Assembly (NCBI RefSeq): GCF_016019955.1
Contig: NZ_JAECRZ010000003.1
Location: forward strand, 108,892 to 172,891
From: Thiosulfatihalobacter marinus
GTDB lineage: Bacteria; Pseudomonadota; Alphaproteobacteria; Rhodobacterales; Rhodobacteraceae
Reading direction: 5' to 3'
DNA length: 64,000 bases
This document shows positions 17,540 to 27,477 of this stretch, one piece after another. The position numbers and the translations under genes were made by a program. Numbering within the stretch: the stretch's first letter is position 1; the number at the start of each line of letters is the position of its first letter. Below the pieces are notes generated by a model that searched no databases, was not told the DNA's origin, and saw nothing but the letters and a program-made list of their open reading frames with translations.

Positions 17540-18439
17540 TCAGAACGAGAAACGAACACCCAGGTCTGCCAGCGTTTCGCCCGACGGGCCGCCAACGACG
17601 CCACCGGCCAGAACTGCGCCGCCCAGCGAGTGGGTGAAGCCGAGGCCCCAGCCAGTGTCGGTTGCGGTCGAGGCTGCGCCGCCTTCGTCTGCGACATATG
17701 CGGTCACGGTGGTGCCTGCACCGAAGGTGTAGGAGCCGTTGATGCGCCACTTGGTGATGTCGTTGTTGTCGCCATATGCAGCGCCAACGCCGAAGTCACC
17801 AATGTTGCCGCCGAAGGTGATCAGCCACTTGTCATCAGCAACAGTGTCGGAGTCCTGGTAAGCAGCGGCTGCGGTCCAGTCGCCAAAGGTGTAGGACACG
17901 TTAGCTGCGATGCGGGTGTCTGCCTGCACGTCCGACCACGACACGTGTGCGCCAAAGCCAGCGTTCGAGTAGATCACTTCCAAGCCGTTCGAGCCAGCGC
18001 CAGCCGACGAGAACGAATCCCATGCAAAGCGGTTGCCAACAACGTTGCCCGGCAGGTTGTGCCAGCCCAGGCCGGTCAGACCGACAGAACCGTCATACAG
18101 GCCAGGTGCGCTTTCGTAGGCGCCCAGGATGTTGCCGGTTGCCAGGGTGAAGTTGTTGTACGAAACACCAACGCGCGGTGCCGAAACGCCCGATGCGCCC
18201 AGGCCCTGGGTGCCGGTGTTGCCGCCACGGATACGAACGCGTGCGAAGAAGTCCAGACCGGTGTCGGTCGACGCCGAACCGTCGATGTTCAGCGTGAAAC
18301 GGTTGTGGATCTGCAGTTCGTTCGGTTTGGTGTCGTTGTAGGTGACGCCGAAACGTGCCGAGCCGCCCAGGCTCAGCTCTGCTGCTGCGACGCCTGCGGT
18401 GGCGACCAGAGCAGTCGTAGCGAAGAGAACTTTTTTCAT
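17540..18439 (-). CDS. Outer-membrane porin (Rhodobacter type)
   Basis: A protein of 299 residues. MKKVLFATTALVATAGVAAA is a clear signal peptide with cleavage before Glu21. The rest is beta-rich, with alternating Gly, Ser and Thr and aromatic residues. It starts ELSLGGSARFGVTY and ends GVRFSF with a terminal Phe, the usual outer-membrane beta-barrel end signal. This matches the small trimeric general porins of Rhodobacterales. The start at 18439 has GAGGG about 7 bases upstream; an earlier in-frame ATG would spoil the signal peptide. Codon use is clean and highly biased, in line with strong expression, and a strong terminator follows. Confidence 0.92.
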   Translation of the reverse strand: MKKVLFATTALVATAGVAAAELSLGGSARFGVTYNDTKPNELQIHNRFTLNIDGSASTDTGLDFFARVRIRGGNTGTQGLGASGVSAPRVGVSYNNFTLATGNILGAYESAPGLYDGSVGLTGLGWHNLPGNVVGNRFAWDSFSSAGAGSNGLEVIYSNAGFGAHVSWSDVQADTRIAANVSYTFGDWTAAAAYQDSDTVADDKWLITFGGNIGDFGVGAAYGDNNDITKWRINGSYTFGAGTTVTAYVADEGGAASTATDTGWGLGFTHSLGGAVLAGGVVGGPSGETLADLGVRFSF

Positions 18440-18752
18440 CGTTTTTCCCTCGGGTTTCCAATTCATGCGCCCAGTCAGGAGAATCCCGAACTGGGTATGC
18501 GTAGTCTCTCGCTCTTTTGAGGGTCACTTTGCAAGCGCGCTGCCCTTCGCCCGGGCAAAGTCAGCCAAAATGGTGCAGACATGTCACAGTCCTGCCACAC
18601 CCGCCGGAGCAAGGATCAGTCTCCCGCCGCCATCGCGCGCGCGGTTGCGACAGGTGCCGCCCTGGACGCCGCCTTGTCGCGAATCCGCTCAAGAGCCTTG
18701 CTCAACCCGGCCTGCTTGGCTAGGACGGGACAGACATGTTTCAAGAGGCCAC
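18440..18752. other. Divergent promoter region between porin and DUF3576 genes
   Basis: This 313-base region has no convincing gene. It must hold the promoters of the porin (minus) and of the DUF3576 lipoprotein (plus). The first 100 bases next to the porin are less GC-rich and probably include its 5' untranslated leader. I could not place a -35/-10 pair with confidence and saw no clear operator palindrome. Confidence 0.5.
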
Positions 18753-19271
18753 ATGATGACCTATCTCCGCCGCCCTGCTGCCGTTCTGGTGATGTTGTCG
18801 CTGTTCGCGCTTGGCGCCTGCGGCACCCGCTCGGCCAACCCGTATGAAAATCCCGGCTCGGATCTGGAAAAGCGTGTAGATGTCGGCAACCCGATCGACG
18901 GCTACTACACGACCGAACAGAAAGAGGGCAACACCATCTGGGAAATCTTCAATACCGGCGATGACGACGTAAAGCTGGAGGTCAACAAATACCTCTGGGC
19001 CGGCGCGCTGGAAGTTCTGGATTTCCTGCCGGTGCAGACGGTTGATCCCTTCTCCGGCGTGATCACCACCGGCTATGGCACCCCGCCGGGCGGGGGGCGC
19101 AGCTATCGCGCCACGGTCTATATCCGCGATCCCGCGCTCGAAGCCCGCTCACTGAATGTCGCGCTGCAAACCCGCGGCGGCGCCCCGGTCAGCGCCGGCA
19201 CGGCCCGCGCGGTCGAAGACGCCATCCTGGCCCGCGCCCGTCAGTTGCGGATCGCCGACAGCAAACTTTGA
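18753..19271 (+). CDS. DUF3576 lipoprotein
   Basis: A protein of 172 residues with a lipoprotein signal: MMTYLRRP, a hydrophobic stretch, then the lipobox LGAC at about 21-24, so the mature protein starts at a lipidated Cys. The mature part contains NTIWEIFNTGDDDVKLEVNKYLWAGALEVLDFLP, typical of DUF3576, a family limited to alphaproteobacteria. It is probably an outer-membrane lipoprotein of unknown role. Both ATGs at 18753 and 18756 are usable; AGAGG lies just upstream. In relatives this gene usually precedes leuS-lptE-holA, as here apart from an intervening minus-strand glycosyltransferase. Confidence 0.9.
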   Translation: MMTYLRRPAAVLVMLSLFALGACGTRSANPYENPGSDLEKRVDVGNPIDGYYTTEQKEGNTIWEIFNTGDDDVKLEVNKYLWAGALEVLDFLPVQTVDPFSGVITTGYGTPPGGGRSYRATVYIRDPALEARSLNVALQTRGGAPVSAGTARAVEDAILARARQLRIADSKL

Positions 19272-19332
19272 TCCAAGGCAACCCCGCATTAAGCGCCGCG
19301 CGCCTCCGGGCGCGGCCTTTCCCTTTCGCCGG

Positions 19333-20592
19333 CTACGTACGCACCGGGCCGGGCGCCATCGCATAAAGCCGGTCGATCCAGTCCATCTGACGTGGCAGGC
19401 AGCGGCTTTGCAGATCATACCTGTCCACGGCAAAGGCGCGCGCCGCCGCCCCCAGCCGCGCCCGCATCGCACCGTCATCCAGCACCGTGTTCAGTTCGGA
19501 CACCAGCGCCGCGCCGTCAAAGAACGGAAACAGCCGCCCGGTTTCGTCATGCCGGATCGCCTCGCGCAACGGCGCGGTGTCGCTGGCCACGATCGGCGCC
19601 CCCGCCGACATCGCCTCGATCAGCGACCAGCTCAGCACGAACGGATAGGTCAGATAGACATGCGCCCGGCTGACCTGCAACAGGCGCAGAAACCGGTCAT
19701 AAGGGATACGGCCCAGGAAATGCACCCGCTCCCAGCTTGATGTCGGAATGCGGCCCCGCACCTCGTCGATATAGATCTGCTTCCAGGTCTGCCCCTTGGG
19801 CGGGCGGGCGCCATAGCTCACCTCGTCGCCGCCCACGATCAGCACATGCGCATCGGGCCGGCTTTTCAGGATATCGGGCAGCGCCCGCATGAACACGTGA
19901 TAGCCGCGATACGGCTCCAGGTTGCGGTTGACAAAGGTAATCACCTCGTCGGACCGGTCCAGCGCCGCCCCGCCCTCCAGTCCGAACCGCACATCCGGGT
20001 CCGGGCGCACGGCGTCCGTGTCGATCCCGTCATGGATCACATCGATGATTCGCCGATACTCCTCGGGGAAACTCGCCGCCTGGAACTCGGTCGGGCTCAG
20101 CCCCATGTCACCAACCTGCAAATGCATCATGTTGTTGAGATTCTTCAGCCGCAGCCGGACGGTATCGGCCACGGGATCCGGCTTGGGGAATTCCGGGTCG
20201 AACCCCACATCGTTGTCCTTGTGCGAATAATACAGCTCGTAATACAGCCCGATCCGCGCCTCCGGCCACAAATCGCGCAGGAACATGCTCTCGCCCCAGC
20301 CCGGATGCGCCACGATGATATCGGGCGCATAGCCCTCTGCCTTCAGCCTGCGCGCCGCCGCAAAGCAGGATTCGGCCCGCAGCAGCTTGGTTTCGAAATC
20401 CACCAGCCACGGGTGCAGCCCCTGCCCCGGTTTGCGCTGGATCGTATAGGGCAGAATGCGCACGCCACTCCAGGACGCCGCCTCCTTGACCCGCAGCGTC
20501 AGCGCCGTCACCTCGTCGCCACGCGCCGCAAGCGCCGGGGCAAGATGTTTGAACTGGCCGGGGAAATTCTGGTGTATGAAAAGTACTTTCAT
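19333..20592 (-). CDS. Glycosyltransferase family 4 protein
   Basis: A protein of 419 residues with a GT-B fold. The N-terminal MKVLFIHQNFPGQFKHLAPA is the usual Rossmann start, and AHPGWGES and YYELYYSHKD follow. The C-terminal nucleotide-sugar domain has NRNLEPYRGYHVFMRALP, VHFLGRIPYDRF and SWSLIEAMSAGAPIVASDT (the E-x7-E-type region). There is no signal peptide, so it works on the cytoplasmic face. The acceptor is unknown; an exopolysaccharide or surface glycan is likely. It lies on the opposite strand between the DUF3576 gene and leuS, which are normally adjacent, so it may be an insertion or a later acquisition. Confidence 0.9.
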   Translation of the reverse strand: MKVLFIHQNFPGQFKHLAPALAARGDEVTALTLRVKEAASWSGVRILPYTIQRKPGQGLHPWLVDFETKLLRAESCFAAARRLKAEGYAPDIIVAHPGWGESMFLRDLWPEARIGLYYELYYSHKDNDVGFDPEFPKPDPVADTVRLRLKNLNNMMHLQVGDMGLSPTEFQAASFPEEYRRIIDVIHDGIDTDAVRPDPDVRFGLEGGAALDRSDEVITFVNRNLEPYRGYHVFMRALPDILKSRPDAHVLIVGGDEVSYGARPPKGQTWKQIYIDEVRGRIPTSSWERVHFLGRIPYDRFLRLLQVSRAHVYLTYPFVLSWSLIEAMSAGAPIVASDTAPLREAIRHDETGRLFPFFDGAALVSELNTVLDDGAMRARLGAAARAFAVDRYDLQSRCLPRQMDWIDRLYAMAPGPVRT

Positions 20593-20773
20593 GGAAATGG
20601 CCTGAAATATCCTGTGTTTTTCCCTGTATAGCCCAGAATTCGCCCCGGCAAAGCCCACTCCGCGCGGAATTTGCCCACCTCTGCACTGGACCGCAGCCGC
20701 ACGGGCGCATATCACCGCTGGCGAGTTTCGCCGCATCGCCGCGGCCTGTCAGAATTGAAAGGGTGACTTTTCC

Positions 20774-23323
20774 ATGTCGCGCTACACCACCGCCGAGATC
20801 GAATCCAAGTGGCAGGAAGCCTGGGCCAGGGCCGGGACATTTACGGCCGTCCGGGACGAGAGCAAGCCGAAATACTATGTGCTGGAAATGTTCCCCTACC
20901 CGTCGGGCAAGTTGCATATCGGCCATGTGCGCAACTACACGATGGGCGATGTGGTGGCGCGCTACAAGATGGCCACCGGCCATAACGTACTGCATCCGAT
21001 GGGGTTCGACGCCTTTGGAATGCCCGCCGAAAACGCCGCCATGGCCATCGGCGGCCACCCCAAGGACTGGACCTATTCCAATATCGACACGATGGTCGAA
21101 CAGATGAAGCCGCTGGGCCTGTCGCTCGACTGGTCGCGCATGTTCGCCACCTGCGATCCCGAATATTACGGTCAGCAACAGGCGCTGTTCCTCGATTTCC
21201 TCGAAAAGGGTCTGGTCTACCGCAAGAACGCGGTGGTGAACTGGGATCCGGTCGACATGACCGTTCTGGCCAATGAACAGGTGGAAAACGGGCGCGGCTG
21301 GCGCTCGGGCGCGCTGGTGGAACGGCGCGAACTGACCCAGTGGTTCTTCAGGATCTCCGATTATTCCGAAGAACTGCTCGACGCGCTCGACACTCTTGAA
21401 AACTGGCCCGCCAAGGTCCGCCTGATGCAGGAAAACTGGATCGGCAAGTCGCGCGGGCTCGAATTCTCCTTTGACCGCACCGACGGCGGCGACCCGATCA
21501 CCGTCTACACCACCCGCCCCGACACGCTCATGGGCGCGTCCTTTGTCGGCATCTCGCCGGACCACCCGATTGCCAAACAATTAGAAGCGGACAATCCCGA
21601 ACTGGCCGGTTTCCTTGCCGAATGCCGCAAGGGCGGCACCACCGAAGAAGCCATCGAAACCGCGGAAAAGCTGGGCTATGACACCGGCATCCGCGTCAAA
21701 CACCCGCTCGATCCCAACTGGGAACTGCCGGTCTGGATCGCCAATTTCATCCTGATGGATTACGGCACCGGCGCCATTTTCGCCTGCCCGGCCCATGACC
21801 AGCGCGACCTTGATTTCTGCCGCAAATACGACCTGCCGGTGATCGATACCTTCCTTGACCTCGACGATCCCAAGCCGGTCGAAAACGAAGCCTTCGTGCC
21901 CCCCAAGGAGCAAAAGGTGAAATGGATCAACCACTTCGCCGGGCTTGACACGGCCACCGGGCAAGAGGCGATCAACGCCACCATCGACTTTGCCGAAAAG
22001 GCCGGCTGGGGCAAGGGCGTGACCAGGTTCCGCCTGCGCGACTGGGGCCTCAGCCGCCAGCGTTACTGGGGCTGCCCGATTCCGGTGGTGCATTGCGACA
22101 CCTGCGGCGTGGTGCCGGAAAAGAAAGAAAACCTGCCCATCGAGCTGCCCGACGATGTCACTTTCGACAAACCCGGCAACCCGCTGGATCGCCACCCTAC
22201 ATGGCGCGACTGCGCCTGCCCGAAATGCGGCGCCCCGGCGAAGCGCGAAACCGATACGATGGACACGTTCGTAGACAGCTCGTGGTATTTCGCCCGCTTC
22301 ACCGCGCCCCGCGCCACCACCCCCACCGTGGCCGAAGACGCCGACTACTGGATGAATGTCGATCAATATATCGGCGGTATCGAACACGCGATCCTGCACC
22401 TGCTCTATTCGCGCTTCTTCGCCCGGGCGATGCATATCTGCGGCCACCTGCCCGAAAAATCCCGGGAACCGTTCGACGCGCTCTTTACCCAGGGCATGGT
22501 CACGCACGCGATCTACCAGACCACCGGCGGCAATGGCCGCCCGGTCTATCACTACCCCGAAGAGGTGGACCTGCGCGACGGCAAGGCGTTTCTGAAGGAA
22601 ACCGGCGCCCAGGTGACGGTGATTCCCTCGGCCAAGATGTCCAAATCCAAGAACAACGTGGTCGATCCGGTCGATATCATCTCGTCCTACGGGGCCGACA
22701 CCGCGCGCTGGTTCGTGCTTTCGGACAGCCCGCCCGAACGCGACGTGGAATGGACAGCCGCCGGGGCCGAGGCCGCCTACAAGCATCTCTCCCGCGTACA
22801 CCGAATCGCCACCGAAATCGCCGCCGACGAGGACGGCCCGCAAGGGTCGGACGAGGCCCTGCTGCGCGAGATGCACAAAACCATCCGTGACGTGACGCTG
22901 GGCGTCGAATCCTTCGGCTTCAACGCCTCCATCGCCAAGCTGTACGCCTTCACCAACACACTCGCCAAATCCAAGTCAGGCAGCGCGGCCAGGCGGGAAG
23001 CGGCAAAAACACTGGCCCAGCTCATGTCCCCCATGACACCCCACCTCTCCGAGGAAATCTGGGCCATGCTGGGCGGCGACGGCCTGATCGTGAACGCACC
23101 ATGGCCGGTTGCCGATGACGCCATGCTGGTTGACTCCACCGTCACCCTGCCGATCCAGATCAACGGCAAACGCCGCGCGGAAATCAGCGTGCCCGCAGAC
23201 ATGCCCAAGGAAGAGGTTGAAAAACTGGTCCTCACCCACGAAGCTGTCACCAGCCGGCTGGACGGGGCCCAGCCCAGGAAACTTATCGTAGTGCCCGGTC
23301 GGATCGTGAATGTCGTCCTTTAA
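20774..23323 (+). CDS. leuS: Leucyl-tRNA synthetase
   Basis: A protein of 849 residues, a full-length class I enzyme that charges tRNA-Leu. The HIGH motif is HIGH at 48-51 in [17 protein letters not shown]. The editing domain includes [14 protein letters not shown] lies at 621-625 in [14 protein letters not shown]. The C-terminal anticodon-binding domain ends [13 protein letters not shown]. The start follows a purine-rich site, and the gene overlaps lptE by 14 bases, so leuS-lptE-holA is an operon. Confidence 0.98.
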   Translation: MSRYTTAEIESKWQEAWARAGTFTAVRDESKPKYYVLEMFPYPSGKLHIGHVRNYTMGDVVARYKMATGHNVLHPMGFDAFGMPAENAAMAIGGHPKDWTYSNIDTMVEQMKPLGLSLDWSRMFATCDPEYYGQQQALFLDFLEKGLVYRKNAVVNWDPVDMTVLANEQVENGRGWRSGALVERRELTQWFFRISDYSEELLDALDTLENWPAKVRLMQENWIGKSRGLEFSFDRTDGGDPITVYTTRPDTLMGASFVGISPDHPIAKQLEADNPELAGFLAECRKGGTTEEAIETAEKLGYDTGIRVKHPLDPNWELPVWIANFILMDYGTGAIFACPAHDQRDLDFCRKYDLPVIDTFLDLDDPKPVENEAFVPPKEQKVKWINHFAGLDTATGQEAINATIDFAEKAGWGKGVTRFRLRDWGLSRQRYWGCPIPVVHCDTCGVVPEKKENLPIELPDDVTFDKPGNPLDRHPTWRDCACPKCGAPAKRETDTMDTFVDSSWYFARFTAPRATTPTVAEDADYWMNVDQYIGGIEHAILHLLYSRFFARAMHICGHLPEKSREPFDALFTQGMVTHAIYQTTGGNGRPVYHYPEEVDLRDGKAFLKETGAQVTVIPSAKMSKSKNNVVDPVDIISSYGADTARWFVLSDSPPERDVEWTAAGAEAAYKHLSRVHRIATEIAADEDGPQGSDEALLREMHKTIRDVTLGVESFGFNASIAKLYAFTNTLAKSKSGSAARREAAKTLAQLMSPMTPHLSEEIWAMLGGDGLIVNAPWPVADDAMLVDSTVTLPIQINGKRRAEISVPADMPKEEVEKLVLTHEAVTSRLDGAQPRKLIVVPGRIVNVVL

Positions 23324-23804
23324 TCGCCGCCTGTTCCTGCTGTCCGCCACCGCCTTTGTCGGCGCCTGCGGCTTTACCCCGGTCTACGGGCCAAATGGCG
23401 GCGCCCGCCCGCTTTTGAACAATGTCCGCGTGGACGAACCCACCGACAACGGCACCTATTTTCTGACGCGCGAACTCGAAGACCGTCTTGGGCGCGGCAC
23501 GGGGGCGGAAAAATTCGCCCTCTCTCTCGCGCTAACAACCGAACAACGCTCGGTCGGCAAGACGGTGGCCCAGATCACCTCGCGTTATGACATCGTTGGG
23601 CGGGTCACGTATGACCTGCGCGATACAACTTCCAACAAGGTCATCACCTCGGGTGAAGCCGACAGTTTCACGGGCTACTCTGCCACCGGCACAACCGTGT
23701 CGGAACTGGCGGCGGAAACAGATGCCTATGAACGGCTGATGGTGATCCTGGCCGACAGGATCGTTAGCCAGTTACAGGCCTATGCCACGTCGAACCAGCT
23801 ATGA
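23310..23804 (+). CDS. lptE: LPS-assembly lipoprotein LptE
   Basis: A protein of 164 residues with a lipoprotein signal peptide (lipobox VGAC at about 17-20, then GFTPVYGP), typical of alphaproteobacterial LptE. LptE plugs the LptD beta-barrel that inserts lipopolysaccharide into the outer membrane. Conserved features include the LLNNVRV strand near the start and the helical C-terminus with [10 protein letters not shown]. It overlaps leuS by 14 bases and holA by 4 bases. This order is standard for the class. Confidence 0.93.
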   Translation: MSSFNRRLFLLSATAFVGACGFTPVYGPNGGARPLLNNVRVDEPTDNGTYFLTRELEDRLGRGTGAEKFALSLALTTEQRSVGKTVAQITSRYDIVGRVTYDLRDTTSNKVITSGEADSFTGYSATGTTVSELAAETDAYERLMVILADRIVSQLQAYATSNQL

Positions 23805-24829
23805 AGCTTTCAACCCGCGACAGTGCCCGGTATTTCGCAAAACCCGAGCCGGATCGCACCGGGCTGCTGATCTACGGCGCCGACGCCATGCGCAATGCGC
23901 TCAAGCGGCAAGAGGTGATCGCCGCCCTGATCGGTCCGCGGGGCGAAGAGGAAATGCGCCTCACCCGCATTCCCGGTGCCGATCTGCGCAAGGATCCCGC
24001 GCGCCTGGGCGACGCCATCAAGGAAATCAGCTTTTTCCCCGGCCCCCGTGTGGCCTTTGTCGAAGACGCCACCGACGCCGCCGCGCCCGCGATCCTCGCC
24101 GCGCTCCAGGACTGGGCGCCCGGAGATGCCCAGATCATCGTCACCGCCGGATCGCTCAAGGCCAGCTCAAAGATTCGCAAAGCCTTTGAAACCCATCCCA
24201 ACGCCTATGCCGTGGGCATCTACAACGATCCGCCCTCGCGCGACGAGATCGAGGCGGAACTGGCCCGCTCCGGGCTGAAACATATCGACCGCGAGGCGAT
24301 GACCGACCTCACCAATCTTTCGCGCGAACTGGATCCCGGCGACTTTCGGCAAACGCTTGAAAAACTGGCACTCTTCAAGCTGAACGACGACCTGCCGGTG
24401 ACATCCGCCGATGTGATCGCCTGTGCGCCCGTGTCCACCGAGGCCGCGCTGGACGACATCCTCAACATCGTGGCCGAGGGCCGCGCCCAGGATCTCGCCC
24501 CGGTGCTGCGCAAGCTTCAGGCGCAGGGGGTGAACCCGGTGTCGCTGATCATCTCGGCCACCCGCCATTTTCGCGCCCTCTACACCGCGGCGGCCGATCC
24601 CGGCGGTGCCGCGGCGGGCATCGCCCGGATGCGCCCCCCGATCTTCGGCCCGCGCCGCGATCGTATGCTGCGCCAGGCTCAGACCTGGGGCGCGGACAAG
24701 CTGGAACAGGCCCTCACCGGCCTGACCGACACCGATCTGAAACTCCGCTCCGCCGGTCAGCACGCCCCGGCCATGGCGCTGGTCGAACGGCTGTTTCTGC
24801 GGCTGGCCATGCTGGGGCGCCAACGCTGA
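23801..24829 (+). CDS. holA: DNA polymerase III subunit delta
   Basis: A protein of 342 residues, the clamp-loader delta subunit that opens the beta clamp. The N-terminal domain has LLIYGADAMRNALKRQEVI, followed by FFPGPRVAFVEDATD. The C-terminal helical domain contains QTLEKLALFK, LDDILNIVAEG and NPVSLIISATRHFRALY. The Walker A site is degenerate, as normal for delta. The ATG overlaps the lptE stop (ATGA). It is last in the leuS-lptE-holA operon and converges on a short minus-strand kinase gene. Confidence 0.95.
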   Translation: MKLSTRDSARYFAKPEPDRTGLLIYGADAMRNALKRQEVIAALIGPRGEEEMRLTRIPGADLRKDPARLGDAIKEISFFPGPRVAFVEDATDAAAPAILAALQDWAPGDAQIIVTAGSLKASSKIRKAFETHPNAYAVGIYNDPPSRDEIEAELARSGLKHIDREAMTDLTNLSRELDPGDFRQTLEKLALFKLNDDLPVTSADVIACAPVSTEAALDDILNIVAEGRAQDLAPVLRKLQAQGVNPVSLIISATRHFRALYTAAADPGGAAAGIARMRPPIFGPRRDRMLRQAQTWGADKLEQALTGLTDTDLKLRSAGQHAPAMALVERLFLRLAMLGRQR

Positions 24830-24881
24830 CCCCACGCCCGCGCCGGACGTGAACCGGGGCCGCTTGCCTTACGTGCCGGTC

Positions 24882-25379
24882 TCATGGGCCGGTCTCATGT
24901 TCCACGATCGTGAACCCCTCCTCCGCTGTCGGCGGCTCGAAATGCCGCGAAAACCGGTGAAACTGCGCCTCGCTCACCGCAAACGGATGGGCACCTCCCG
25001 CATTGCGCGCCGCCAGACGGGCCAGGCATTGCGCCTCCGTCGCGCGCAGCAGGTGCAATTGGTGCGCCGCGCCGGTCCCCTCCAGGAGCGACCGCATCCA
25101 GGCCCGGTTCTGAACCGTGTTGGCCGGAAAATCCAGAACCACCGAAATCCCCGCCTTCAGCAATCCCGTCACATGTGGCCCAATGGCCTGGCGCAGCCTG
25201 TGCGAACAGCGCAGGTAATCCGCGCCGCTTGTCATCTCCCCGGAAAACAACGCAGCCAGCCACGCGTCTTCGCTAATCACAACCGTTGCCGGCGCACGGG
25301 CCAGCCGGCCGGCCAGCGTGGATTTTCCGGCCGCGATTTTTCCGCAAAGCATATGCAGCACAGGCGTTTCAGAAGACAT
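24882..25379 (-). CDS. P-loop ATP-binding kinase-like protein
   Basis: A protein of 165 residues with a Walker A motif GKIAAGKST at 13-21 and a ISEDAWL segment where small-molecule kinases place an acidic residue. VVLDFPANT (about 80-88) is the Walker B-like strand. This resembles the AAA_33 group of small P-loop kinases that phosphorylate a sugar, nucleoside or antibiotic. The substrate cannot be told. The gene stands alone, divergent from the GST gene across 276 bases. Confidence 0.8.
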   Translation of the reverse strand: MSSETPVLHMLCGKIAAGKSTLAGRLARAPATVVISEDAWLAALFSGEMTSGADYLRCSHRLRQAIGPHVTGLLKAGISVVLDFPANTVQNRAWMRSLLEGTGAAHQLHLLRATEAQCLARLAARNAGGAHPFAVSEAQFHRFSRHFEPPTAEEGFTIVEHETGP

Positions 25380-25655
25380 GGGACACCCCCGGTTTCAGCG
25401 CGTCGCGCAATGGACAGACATGGCTCACAATCCCGGCCCGACAGGTCAGGCCGGGTTGGTAATTCGCGCGCCATGCAGCGCGACACATATCCGTTTCAGG
25501 GTCGTCATGGCGTGTGATTGCCACAAAAGCCAATGCCGTTCCACCTTTGAGCAGGTGCGCGCCGCGCGCGACCCGGCGTCATGGCGCGCCTTTGGGCTTG
25601 CTGCGCCGGTCGTCGCCTGCCACCCTCGCCTGCAAAACGACGCAGGGAGCACGTC

Positions 25656-26237
25656 ATGTACGAAGTCATAGGCAACCCGGGCAGCCGCGCGTTCCGGGTG
25701 ATGTGGATGCTCGAAGAGCTGGGCCAGCCCTATACGCTCAGCCCGGACAAGCCGCGCACCGAACGGGTCAATGCCCTCAATCCCACCGGCAAGATACCGG
25801 TTCTTCTGGATGATGGCGTACCGATCACCGACAGCACCGCCATCCTGACCTATCTCGCCGACAAGCACGGCGCGCTGACCTATCCGGCCGGCACGATCGA
25901 ACGCGCCCATCAGGAAAGCGTCACCCACCAGATCCTGGACGAGATCGACGCCGTGCTCTGGACCGCTGCCCGCCATAGTTTCATCCTGCCGCAGGAGCAC
26001 CGCGTGCCCGAGGTCAAACCCTCCTTGATGTGGGAATATCAGCGCAATCTGGATCATGTGCTGGCACGCATGAAAGGCCCTTACCTGATGGGCGAGGAGA
26101 TGACCGTGCCCGACATCATCCTCGCCCATTGTGGTGGTTGGGCAAGATCGGCCAAGTTCCCGATCGACAATGCCGCTTTCAAGACCTACCTCACGCATGT
26201 TCGCGCCCGCCCGGCCTTTCAGAAGCTGGTGCGATAG
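25656..26237 (+). CDS. Glutathione S-transferase family protein
   Basis: A protein of 193 residues. The N-terminal thioredoxin-like domain carries NPGSRAFRVMWMLEELG (the catalytic Ser/Tyr region), NPTGKIPVLLDDG and ITDSTAILTYLADKHG, the glutathione-binding signature. The C-terminal domain is helical, with a VPDIILAHCGGWA segment. I chose the ATG at 25656 because it follows GCAGGGAGC and gives a normal GST length. The substrate is unknown. Confidence 0.93.
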   Translation: MYEVIGNPGSRAFRVMWMLEELGQPYTLSPDKPRTERVNALNPTGKIPVLLDDGVPITDSTAILTYLADKHGALTYPAGTIERAHQESVTHQILDEIDAVLWTAARHSFILPQEHRVPEVKPSLMWEYQRNLDHVLARMKGPYLMGEEMTVPDIILAHCGGWARSAKFPIDNAAFKTYLTHVRARPAFQKLVR

Positions 26238-26245
26238 CGGCTGGC

Positions 26246-26320
26246 AGGGGGCGCTGCCCCCTCGTTCGAAAATCCGGGGATTTTCAAACTTCACCCCCGG
26301 AGTATTTGGGGCAAAATGAA
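26246..26320. repeat. Dispersed intergenic hairpin element between convergent genes
   Basis: Three parts: stem AGGGGGC-gct-GCCCCCT (26246-26262); stem GAAAATCC/GGATTTTC (26268-26285), extended by GTT/AAC with one mismatch; then CCCCCGGAGTATTTGGGGCA followed by AAATGAAG (26294-26321). It reads as the reverse complement of the modules at 14021-14083 and shares GAGTATTT with 6271 and 16745. It probably ends both flanking transcripts. Confidence 0.65.
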
Positions 26321-26322
26321 GA

Positions 26323-27477
26323 TCAGGACCGGTTCAGCCAGTCCAGCGCGCCCTGACCGGCCCAGCGCCCCGTGGCCAGGCAGGCTGTCAGCAGGTAGCC
26401 GCCTGTCGGGGCCTCCCAGTCCAGCATTTCCCCGGCGGCAAACGTGCCGGGGCGGTCGCGCAGCATCAGCCGGCTGTCCAGCGCCGCGAATGGCACGCCG
26501 CCCGCCGTGGAGATTGCCTCGTCCATCGGGCGCGGCCCGGCATGGCGTATGGGCAGGGCCTTGATCAGCGGCGCCAGATCGTCCGGCAGGGGGCGGGCGA
26601 ATTCCAACAAAAGCGCCTGTTTCACCGGGTCCAGCTTCAGCACCTTGCGCAGATGGTTGGTCAGGCTGGTCTTGCCGCGCGGGCGCGCCAGCCGCGCGCG
26701 CACCTGCGCCACGTCCATATCCGGCAGCAGGTCCAGTATCAGCCCGTGCCCCTCGCGCATCCGGCGCGACACCGCATAGATGCCGCCACCTTCCAGCCCG
26801 CGCGCCGACACCACGCATTCCGCGCGCACCGACATATCCCCGGCCGTCAGCCGCAGGTTTTTCACCGGCGTTCCGAAATGGCGCGCCATATGCGCCGACC
26901 AATCCACGCAAAACCCCATATTCGCCGGCTGGAACGGTGCCACCGGCACGCCGATCCAGTCCGCCCAGGCGCCATCCGATCCCAGCCGTGCCCAACTGGC
27001 CCCGCCACAGGCCAGCACACAGACATCCGGCGCGACGGCGCGCGCGCCGTCTGGCGTGTCAAACGCGAACGCGCCACCGGTCCAGCGCCAGCGGGTGCGC
27101 AGGTCCACGCCCCGCGCCGCCAGCCGCCCCAGCCAGACCCGCAGCAGCGGCGAGGCTTTCATGGCGCGCGGGAAGACCCGGCCCGATGTGCCGGTGAACA
27201 TCTCCTGCCCCCGCGCTTCGGCCCAGCGCCGCACATCTTGCGGCCCGAACGCTTGCAGCATGGGGCGCAGGTGTGGCGCGGCCTCTTCATAGGCTGCCAG
27301 AAAGGTTTCAAACGGCGCATCCCTGGTCAGGTTCAGCCCCGATTTGCCCGCCATCAACAGTTTGCGCGCGGGCGAGGGCCTGGCCTCGGCCACCATCACC
27401 GATACTCCGGCCGCCGACAGCATGTCCGCCGCCATCAGCCCCGCCGGCCCGGCCCCGATGACAAGCGCCCGCGTCAT
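26323..27477 (-). CDS. FAD-dependent oxidoreductase, TIGR03862/BaiN-like flavoprotein
   Basis: A protein of 384 residues. The N-terminus has the dinucleotide-binding motif GAGPAG (8-13). KLLMAGKSGLNLTRD is characteristic of the HI0933/YhiN-like flavoproteins. The C-terminus has GTFAAGEMLDWEAPTGGYLL, the second FAD contact. The biological substrate of this group is unknown. Its ATG overlaps the MscS stop (ATGA), so it is the second gene of that operon. Confidence 0.9.
   Translation of the reverse strand: MTRALVIGAGPAGLMAADMLSAAGVSVMVAEARPSPARKLLMAGKSGLNLTRDAPFETFLAAYEEAAPHLRPMLQAFGPQDVRRWAEARGQEMFTGTSGRVFPRAMKASPLLRVWLGRLAARGVDLRTRWRWTGGAFAFDTPDGARAVAPDVCVLACGGASWARLGSDGAWADWIGVPVAPFQPANMGFCVDWSAHMARHFGTPVKNLRLTAGDMSVRAECVVSARGLEGGGIYAVSRRMREGHGLILDLLPDMDVAQVRARLARPRGKTSLTNHLRKVLKLDPVKQALLLEFARPLPDDLAPLIKALPIRHAGPRPMDEAISTAGGVPFAALDSRLMLRDRPGTFAAGEMLDWEAPTGGYLLTACLATGRWAGQGALDWLNRS

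Noticed and set aside
18440-18752. An alternative N-terminal extension of the DUF3576 protein (frame open from 18342)
   Set aside because: It would remove the lipoprotein signal from the N-terminus; the signal peptide and the AGAGG site place the start at 18753.
25380-25655. Small open frames between the kinase and GST genes, one beginning MACDCHKSQC
   Set aside because: No conserved motif and no ribosome site; the frame runs into the GST start. It fits a divergent promoter region.
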